Positions 6,152 through 10,310 of a DNA stretch of 10,310 nucleotides are shown here, piece after piece (positions within the stretch are counted from its first letter, which is position 1; each line of letters opens with the position of its first letter). Both the position numbers and the translations under genes were made by a program. The stretch lies in the NCBI GenBank assembly GCA_005879675.1, contig VBJE01000172.1:7185-17494 (forward strand), written 5' to 3'. Below the pieces are notes generated by a model. That model was not told where the DNA came from and made no database searches. It saw only the letters and a list, made by a program, of their open reading frames with translations. The stretch is from Chloroflexota bacterium. Lineage in GTDB: Bacteria > Chloroflexota > Dormibacteria > Dormibacterales > Dormibacteraceae.

Positions 6152-7297
6152 CTACACGGTGCCCGCCGGCGTCGAGGACGCGGGCCTGCGCGCGCGCTTC
6201 ACAGCCGCCGGTGCGGCGGTGAGGGCCATGCCGCAGTTCGGGCAGAAGCCCGAGGCGACGATGTGCATGTGGCAGTTCGGGCAGACCGTCTCGGCGAAAC
6301 CCATGTGCGCCGCCTCTTCGAGCAGGGCGTGGTGGAGCAGGTAGCGGACGTAGATCAGCAACGCGCCGACGACGACGGCCTGCCACACGAGCACGAACAG
6401 CTGCGCGGCCGCCATGTCCTTCAGAAGCAGGGTGCCGAGCGCGAACGCGACGTGCGCGACCACCGCCATCGCCAGGCCACCGATCTCACGTCCCGCGAGG
6501 CGGCCCCGCCGGTACCTCCACACCGCGGCCGCGACCAGGCCGGTCGCGCTGCCCTGGAGCAGTGGCTGGAAAACGGCGATCGTCGCCAGGTCGTAGATCC
6601 AGTTGCCCGGGGTCAGGTGCGCGGGCAGCCCCGTCAGCGCGCTGGAGAATGCGACGAGTGACTCGGAGACGCTGAATCCAAGCCCGGCGGCGATGCCGAA
6701 CACGAGCCCGTCGACCGTCTCCGGAAAGTCAGTGCGCTTCGGCAGGAACAGCGCCGGGAGCGGCTTGAGCACCTCCTGGACCACGGGGATGAGCACGCCG
6801 AGGAACAACACCGTGCCGGCGGCGACGCCCGCGCTGCGCAGCGGGTTGCCCACGCCCGAGAACGGGTTGTAGACGGCGCGCTCGACGAGCGTCAGCGCGA
6901 GCCCGATCACCGCGCCGCCGCCGAGGGTGAATCCAAGCACCGTCGCGGGCTCGTCGCGGTAGACCTGGGCCTCGTAGAGGTAGATCAGATAGAGGACGGG
7001 TACCAGGAAAATGGCGACCAGGATCGCGGCGGCGATCAGGCCGGCGACGTAGAGGACGACGATCCCGGCGATGCCGACCGCGAAGGCCCATCGAAACTCG
7101 TGGACCTTTTGCCGGCCGAGGTGGGGAAACAGCGTGGTGAAGACCGAAGGCTGGACGACGTGCTCAGAGGGATGCGCGGCGTAGTTCTGTTCGCGCGTCT
7201 TCGCGCCGCGCAGCTCCCCCGTCGTCCCCTGGTGCGCCCCGCAGCGGGTGCAGAAGACGCCGTCGGGAACGTCGTTGGCGCAGTGGTCGCAGCGCAC
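6152..7297 (-). CDS. PrsW-family membrane protein flanked by two zinc ribbons, possibly catalytically altered
   Basis: The 381-residue protein has a zinc ribbon at each end: Cys3/Cys6/Cys16/Cys19 and Cys339/Cys342/Cys352/Cys355. Between them lie about eight hydrophobic helices with the PrsW-family layout. PrsW proteases cut anti-sigma factors within the membrane, using EExxK, a GFxxxEN segment and histidines. Here the first motif is Gln174-Glu175-Val-Leu-Lys178; DGLVFGIAAGLGFSVSES (196-213) keeps Glu212; and where a HALFTGL-type histidine is expected the protein has QGSATGL, with Gln248. His282 (AHVAFALG) remains. Two Gln replacements could mean lost or changed proteolysis; this rests on remembered family motifs. 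The start is GTG at 7297, 30 bases after the msrA stop, with no Shine-Dalgarno, so it could be leaderless. The next gene begins right after its TAG. Confidence 0.82.
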   Translation of the reverse strand: MRCDHCANDVPDGVFCTRCGAHQGTTGELRGAKTREQNYAAHPSEHVVQPSVFTTLFPHLGRQKVHEFRWAFAVGIAGIVVLYVAGLIAAAILVAIFLVPVLYLIYLYEAQVYRDEPATVLGFTLGGGAVIGLALTLVERAVYNPFSGVGNPLRSAGVAAGTVLFLGVLIPVVQEVLKPLPALFLPKRTDFPETVDGLVFGIAAGLGFSVSESLVAFSSALTGLPAHLTPGNWIYDLATIAVFQPLLQGSATGLVAAAVWRYRRGRLAGREIGGLAMAVVAHVAFALGTLLLKDMAAAQLFVLVWQAVVVGALLIYVRYLLHHALLEEAAHMGFAETVCPNCHMHIVASGFCPNCGMALTAAPAAVKRARRPASSTPAGTV

Positions 7298-7305
7298 GGC
7301 CGGTA

Positions 7306-7311
7306 AGGATA
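7306..7311 (-). promoter_or_regulatory. Possible -10 element for a leaderless PrsW-like transcript
   Basis: On the minus strand TATCCT ends 8 bases before the GTG start of the PrsW-like gene, which lacks a Shine-Dalgarno. A -10 at this distance would start the RNA at about the start codon. No -35 match is seen, and msrA is only 30 bases upstream on the same strand, so read-through is an alternative. The same hexamer lies upstream of osmC. Confidence 0.3.
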
Positions 7312-7327
7312 TCGGCCAGGCGAGACT

Positions 7328-7840
7328 TTACGCCTGCTTAGCGCCCTCCTCGACCGCGGGCACCCAGCCGCGGATGAAGTGGCATCCGTAGTGACCGGGA
7401 TGCTTCTCGAAGTAGCGCTGGTGATACTCCTCGGCGCGCCAGAAATCCGTCGCCGGAATGATCTCGGTGACGATCTTGCGATCGAAGTGCTTCTGCGCCT
7501 GCTCCTTCGAGCGCTGCGCCGCCTGCTCCTGCTCGGGGCTGTGGAAGAAGATGACGCTGCGGTACTGGTGGCCCATGTCCGGGCCCTGGCGATTGAGGGT
7601 CGTCGGGTCGTGCATGTTCCAGAAGCTGTTCAGAAGCGCCTCGTAGGAGACCTTCGCCGGGTCGTACGTGACCTCGACCGCCTCGGCGTGACCGGTGCGG
7701 CCGGAGCAAACCTGCTCGTAGGTCACGTTGTCAACGTGCCCGCCCTCGTATCCGGATACTGCTTCAATCACGCCCGGCACGTGGTTGAAGAGGTGCTCGA
7801 CGCCCCAGAAGCAGCCGCCCGCAAATGTCGCCTTCTCCAT
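7328..7840 (-). CDS. msrA: Peptide methionine (S)-S-oxide reductase MsrA
   Basis: MsrA reduces the S-epimer of methionine sulfoxide in proteins and free methionine, repairing oxidant damage in the cytoplasm. The 170-residue protein starts MEKATFAGGCFWG with catalytic Cys10 in the GCFWG signature. It continues with VSGYEGG (28-34), GRTGHAEAVEVTYD (47-60), the substrate-pocket block DMGHQYRSVIFF (88-99), and a late Cys153 (YGCHF). Cys45 or Cys153 are candidate resolving residues for thioredoxin recycling. The length is typical of the catalytic core. I chose the ATG at 7840 because GGAGGG lies 4 bases upstream; a TTG at 7852 would fall across that ribosome-binding site. No msrB is in the window. 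It is divergent from the MFS gene and upstream of the PrsW-like gene. Confidence 0.97.
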   Translation of the reverse strand: MEKATFAGGCFWGVEHLFNHVPGVIEAVSGYEGGHVDNVTYEQVCSGRTGHAEAVEVTYDPAKVSYEALLNSFWNMHDPTTLNRQGPDMGHQYRSVIFFHSPEQEQAAQRSKEQAQKHFDRKIVTEIIPATDFWRAEEYHQRYFEKHPGHYGCHFIRGWVPAVEEGAKQA

Positions 7841-7844
7841 GTGA

Positions 7845-7850
7845 CCCTCC
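7845..7850 (-). promoter_or_regulatory. msrA: Shine-Dalgarno of msrA
   Basis: GGAGGG on the minus strand lies 4 bases before the ATG at 7840. It is the clearest ribosome-binding site in the window and decides that start over the TTG at 7852, which overlaps it. Confidence 0.8.
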
Positions 7851-7967
7851 AAGCTTTCTCTGACACATCATGATTCCCCAAAGAAACTGATTTCGAACGA
7901 CGACGAGTCGCTAACCCAGCGCCCGCCGCGGCGGTGGTGGCACCTCGCGACGGTCGACGTCACGCCG

Positions 7968-9206
7968 TTGCGCCGGCACCGCGACTTCCGCCTGCTGTTC
8001 ATCGGCCGTTTTGTCTCGTTCTTCGGCTCGATGATCACCACGGTCGCGTTTCCGTACCAGGTCTACGAGCTCACGCACAGCGTGCTCCTGGTAGGGGCGC
8101 TGGGCGTGCTCGAGTTTGGGGCGATCTTCGCCTTCGCCTTTGTCGGCGGCGCGCTCGCCGACGCGCGGGACCGCCGCGCCATGGTCCTGCTCAGCGAAGC
8201 GGCGCTCATGGCCTGCAGCCTCGTCCTTGCCGGCAATGCGGCGCTTCCCCATCCGCAGGTCTGGCTGCTCTTCGCCGTCGCCACCGCCTGGGGGGTGCTC
8301 GACGCGCTCCAGCGTCCATCGCTCGACGCCATGCTGCCGCGGCTGGTGGAGAAGAGGGAGCTGGCGGCGGCCGCGGCGCTCGGCAGCATCCGCAGCACGC
8401 TGGGCCAGATCCTCGGCCCCGCCCTCGGCGGCCTCCTGCTTGCGGCCTTCGGCCTCTCGGTGACGTACCTCGTCGACGTCGGGACGTTCCTGGTCGGGCT
8501 CGCCTGCTTGACCCTCATGCGAGCGGTGCCGCCCCCGGTCGACGCCGAGCGGCCGAGCCTGCGGCGGGTGATCGAGGGCCTGCGCTACGCGCGCAGCCGC
8601 CAGGAGCTGATCGGTACGTACGTCGTCGACATGGTGGCGATGTTCTTCGGCATGCCGCTGGCCCTCTTCCCCGCCATCGCGCAGGGCCTGGGCGGACCCA
8701 GGGTGCTCGGCCTCCTCTACGCGGCGCCGGCGGTCGGGTCCTTCCTCTTCTCGGCGACGAGCGGCTGGACGAACAACGTTCACCGGCACGGGATGGGAGT
8801 CATCGTCGCCGCGGTGGTTTGGGGCGTGGCGATCATCGGCTTTGGCCTGTCACCGGTCCTGTGGCTGGCGCTCGCCTTCCTCGCCCTGGCGGGGGCGGCG
8901 GACATGATGAGCGGCGTCTTCCGCTCCGTGATCTGGAACCAGACGATCCCCGACTCGCTGCGCGGCCGTCTCGCGTCGATCGAGATGCTCAGCTACACCT
9001 CGGGCCCCGCGCTGGGCAACTTTGAAGCCGGAATCGTGGCGTCGATCTTCAGCGTGCGCGTCTCTGTCGTGTCGGGAGGCGTGCTCTGCGTCATCGGGTG
9101 CCTGCTGTGCGCCATCGCGCTGCCACTCTTCCGCGCCTACGACTCGCGGCTGTACCATCACCCGCCAGATCCCTTGCCCACCAGCGTCAAGCGAGAGGAG
9201 CCATGA
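7968..9206 (+). CDS. MFS transporter, EntS/MFS_3-like efflux type, start uncertain
   Basis: This is a membrane protein of about 412 residues with 11-12 hydrophobic helices. It starts RRHRDFRLLFIGRFVSFFGS and carries the MFS loop motif GGALADARDRR at 60-70 between TM2 and TM3. The sequence style (RDFRLL, PYQVYELT, DALQRPS, GSIRSTLGQILGPALGG) fits the EntS/MFS_3 group of drug or siderophore exporters; the substrate cannot be told. The first usable start codon is TTG at 7968, without a Shine-Dalgarno. The open frame continues upstream to 7845 and reads WWHLATVDVTPL right before it, which looks like the normal N-terminus of this family, yet contains no ATG, GTG or TTG. A CTG (7887) or ATT (7890) start is possible. 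The stop overlaps the next gene by 4 bases. Confidence 0.87.
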   Translation: MRRHRDFRLLFIGRFVSFFGSMITTVAFPYQVYELTHSVLLVGALGVLEFGAIFAFAFVGGALADARDRRAMVLLSEAALMACSLVLAGNAALPHPQVWLLFAVATAWGVLDALQRPSLDAMLPRLVEKRELAAAAALGSIRSTLGQILGPALGGLLLAAFGLSVTYLVDVGTFLVGLACLTLMRAVPPPVDAERPSLRRVIEGLRYARSRQELIGTYVVDMVAMFFGMPLALFPAIAQGLGGPRVLGLLYAAPAVGSFLFSATSGWTNNVHRHGMGVIVAAVVWGVAIIGFGLSPVLWLALAFLALAGAADMMSGVFRSVIWNQTIPDSLRGRLASIEMLSYTSGPALGNFEAGIVASIFSVRVSVVSGGVLCVIGCLLCAIALPLFRAYDSRLYHHPPDPLPTSVKREEP

Positions 9207-9709
9207 GCTCGGAGCAGATCATCGTCCTCGTTGCGGCGGGCGCCGCGCTGTGGGCCGCGCTCTTCGCGACGCGGGCGGACTGGGCAGCGCGCCGCGCGAT
9301 CAAGCGGTTCGACGTCGCCTCGAAGCCGGTCCCGAACATCGTCTTCACGGGCCAGGTCGCGCCCGGTCAGGCGATCGAGGTCGAGGTGGAGAACCTGGGC
9401 GGGACCCTGGCCGCGGGCGGGATCATCGTCCACGCCAGCGACGAGCTCTACGCGGGCGACCTGACGCTGCCGGAGAAGGCTTCGCCTCGGCGCATCACGC
9501 TCCGCTTCGTGGTCAAGGCGTGGAAGCGACAGCTGGAGCCCCAGTGCCTCGTCCTGGTCGTTCGCGACGTGAGCGGGCGGTGCTGGGACTACGTCGACGG
9601 CGGCAAGCAGATCAAGAACCCGCGGCGCTGGCTTTCAGCCCGGCTCCGCGAGCTGCGCATGCAGGGCATGATCGACTTCCCGGCCGTGACCGGCAAAGAG
9701 AAGCGTTAG
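9203..9709 (+). CDS. Membrane-anchored protein of unknown function
   Basis: The predicted 168-residue protein has one N-terminal hydrophobic helix (about 5-22), a short basic stretch (RADWAARRAIKRF), and a mainly strand-like region (PNIVFTGQVAPGQAIEVEVENLGG, and KASPRRITLRFVV) that recalls an immunoglobulin-like or carbohydrate-binding fold. The end is basic and helical. Cys115 and Cys127 are the only cysteines. Basic residues after the helix favour a cytoplasmic domain with the N-terminus outside. The ATG at 9203 overlaps the MFS stop (ATGA) and has GAGGAG just upstream, so the two genes are probably co-translated. I do not recognise the family. A role as an accessory to the transporter is only suggested by coupling. 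The longer frame from 9098 merely shadows the transporter. Confidence 0.78.
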   Translation: MSSEQIIVLVAAGAALWAALFATRADWAARRAIKRFDVASKPVPNIVFTGQVAPGQAIEVEVENLGGTLAAGGIIVHASDELYAGDLTLPEKASPRRITLRFVVKAWKRQLEPQCLVLVVRDVSGRCWDYVDGGKQIKNPRRWLSARLRELRMQGMIDFPAVTGKEKR

Positions 9710-9720
9710 ACGCCCGGCCT

Positions 9721-10158
9721 CTAATGGACCGGGTCCAGCTCCGCGTTTAGCTTCAGCTCGACGTTTCCCTTCAGCGCCTGAGACACGGGGCAGCCATCCT
9801 TCGCCTCCTCCGCGAGCTTGCGAAACTCGCCCGCCTCGATGCCGTGGATGTGGCCCTTGACGGTCAGGGTGATGGTCTTGATGCCCTGGCCTGGAACGAA
9901 CTCCACCTCGGCGGTGGTGTTCAATCGCTCGGGCTGGTGCCCCGCCTTGCTCAGGCCGTTGGAGAAGGCCATCGAGTAGCACGCGGCGTGGGCCGCGGCG
10001 ATGAGCTCCTCGGGGCTGGTGCCGCCGTGAGTGCGATCGGCGCGCGAGGCCCAGGTCACGGGGAACTCGTTGAAAGTTTCGCTCGCGACCTTGACCCTGC
10101 CGCGACCGTGCGCGAGGTCCCCTTCCCACACCGCGTCTGCTCGACTGATCGCCGCCAT
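9721..10158 (-). CDS. osmC: OsmC-family peroxiredoxin (organic hydroperoxide reductase)
   Basis: OsmC proteins reduce organic and some inorganic peroxides with a pair of cysteines. The 145-residue protein matches E. coli OsmC closely in length and layout: AVWEGDLAHGRGRVKV at 9-24, SPEELIAAAHAACYSMAFS at 48-66 with catalytic Cys60 and Glu51, and DGCPVSQAL at 121-129 with resolving Cys123. Arg22 is a candidate active-site arginine. The ATG at 10158 has GGAGGTG 4 bases upstream. It converges on the 9203 gene with only 11 bases between the stops, and no hairpin is visible there. A TATCCT -10-like box lies upstream. It probably acts as a homodimer in the cytoplasm with thioredoxin- or lipoate-dependent recycling, as known for the family. 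Confidence 0.95.
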   Translation of the reverse strand: MAAISRADAVWEGDLAHGRGRVKVASETFNEFPVTWASRADRTHGGTSPEELIAAAHAACYSMAFSNGLSKAGHQPERLNTTAEVEFVPGQGIKTITLTVKGHIHGIEAGEFRKLAEEAKDGCPVSQALKGNVELKLNAELDPVH

Positions 10159-10162
10159 GCCC

Positions 10163-10169
10163 CACCTCC
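10163..10169 (-). promoter_or_regulatory. osmC: Shine-Dalgarno of osmC
   Basis: GGAGGTG on the minus strand lies 4 bases before the ATG at 10158. This is close to the ideal anti-16S match and confirms the start. Confidence 0.8.
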
Positions 10170-10187
10170 AGTGATGTGTTCAATTGC

Positions 10188-10193
10188 AGGATA
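10188..10193 (-). promoter_or_regulatory. osmC: Possible -10 element of osmC
   Basis: TATCCT on the minus strand would start transcription near 10181, giving a leader of about 22 bases that includes the Shine-Dalgarno. No -35 match is seen. The same hexamer precedes the PrsW-like gene. It lies in a 38-44 base divergent gap shared with the gene starting near 10203. Confidence 0.35.
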
Positions 10194-10202
10194 GTGGTGT
10201 CG

Positions 10203-10310
10203 ATGCAGGCGCACGAGATTCCCGAGCTCGATCCGCAGCCGCGCGACGAGCAGGGCCACGGGTACGTCGACTTTCTCGCCTCGGAGAAGCTGAGCGTTGG
10301 TCTCTCGGTG
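10203..10310 (+). CDS. N-terminal fragment of a possible cupin-domain protein
   Basis: The frame opens with an ATG at 10203 (a GTG at 10197 is also in frame) and stays open for 36 codons to the window edge. It reads QAHEIPELDPQPRDE and then YVDFLASEKLSVGLSV. The second part resembles the opening strands of small single-domain cupins, whose next residues usually supply the metal-binding motif GX5HXH; that part lies outside the window. Codon use is GC-rich, like the neighbours. No Shine-Dalgarno is visible, so translation could be leaderless. It diverges from osmC. The identity is tentative. Confidence 0.5.
   Translation, partial: MQAHEIPELDPQPRDEQGHGYVDFLASEKLSVGLSV

Noticed and set aside
7856..7864. 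TTCTCTGAC in the msrA/MFS gap, similar to the regulator repeat
   Set aside because: It is a single half-site with no second unit in 11-base phase, so chance is likely.

Overview
This is a gene-dense, high-GC (roughly two-thirds G+C by eye) bacterial window with no rRNA, tRNA, CRISPR array or mobile element. The GC-rich codon use, overlapping ATGA/TGATG junctions, zinc-ribbon membrane proteins and ApbE/NuoF-like sequence style suggest a soil- or sediment-type Actinomycetota or a neighbouring lineage such as Chloroflexota/Dormibacterota. No marker gene is present, so this placement is an inference.

Positions 3-2966 (+) hold a tightly packed redox operon: the 3' end of an upstream gene, a ferric-reductase-type di-heme membrane protein without its own flavin domain, a soluble NuoF-like flavin/Fe-S protein, a small 3Fe-4S-type ferredoxin, and an ApbE flavin transferase. 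Every junction is overlapping or within 3 bases. The likely path is NAD(P)H to NuoF-like protein to ferredoxin to membrane heme protein to an extracytoplasmic acceptor, possibly a flavinylated product of the truncated first gene.

Positions 2993-5115 (+) hold an OmpR-family response regulator and its sensor kinase, joined by an ATGA overlap. Degenerate 11-bp direct repeats (consensus NTNTCNNAG) lie just upstream of the regulator and again, as four units, directly after the kinase. They are the best candidates for the regulator's own binding sites. The second array points into a 148-bp convergent gap that ends in a strong hairpin, so it may drive a short untranslated RNA.

Positions 5264-7840 (-) hold, in transcription order, msrA, a PrsW-type membrane protein with a zinc ribbon at each end and apparently altered catalytic residues, and a zinc-ribbon/proline-rich single-pass membrane protein that abuts it. 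Positions 7968-9709 (+) hold an MFS exporter with an unclear start and an overlapping small membrane-anchored protein of unknown function. Convergent to these is osmC (-), and divergent from osmC is the start of a possible cupin gene that runs off the window.

msrA and osmC are thiol-based oxidant-defence genes. Together with the redox operon they give the window an overall redox theme, although no direct link between the modules can be shown from sequence.
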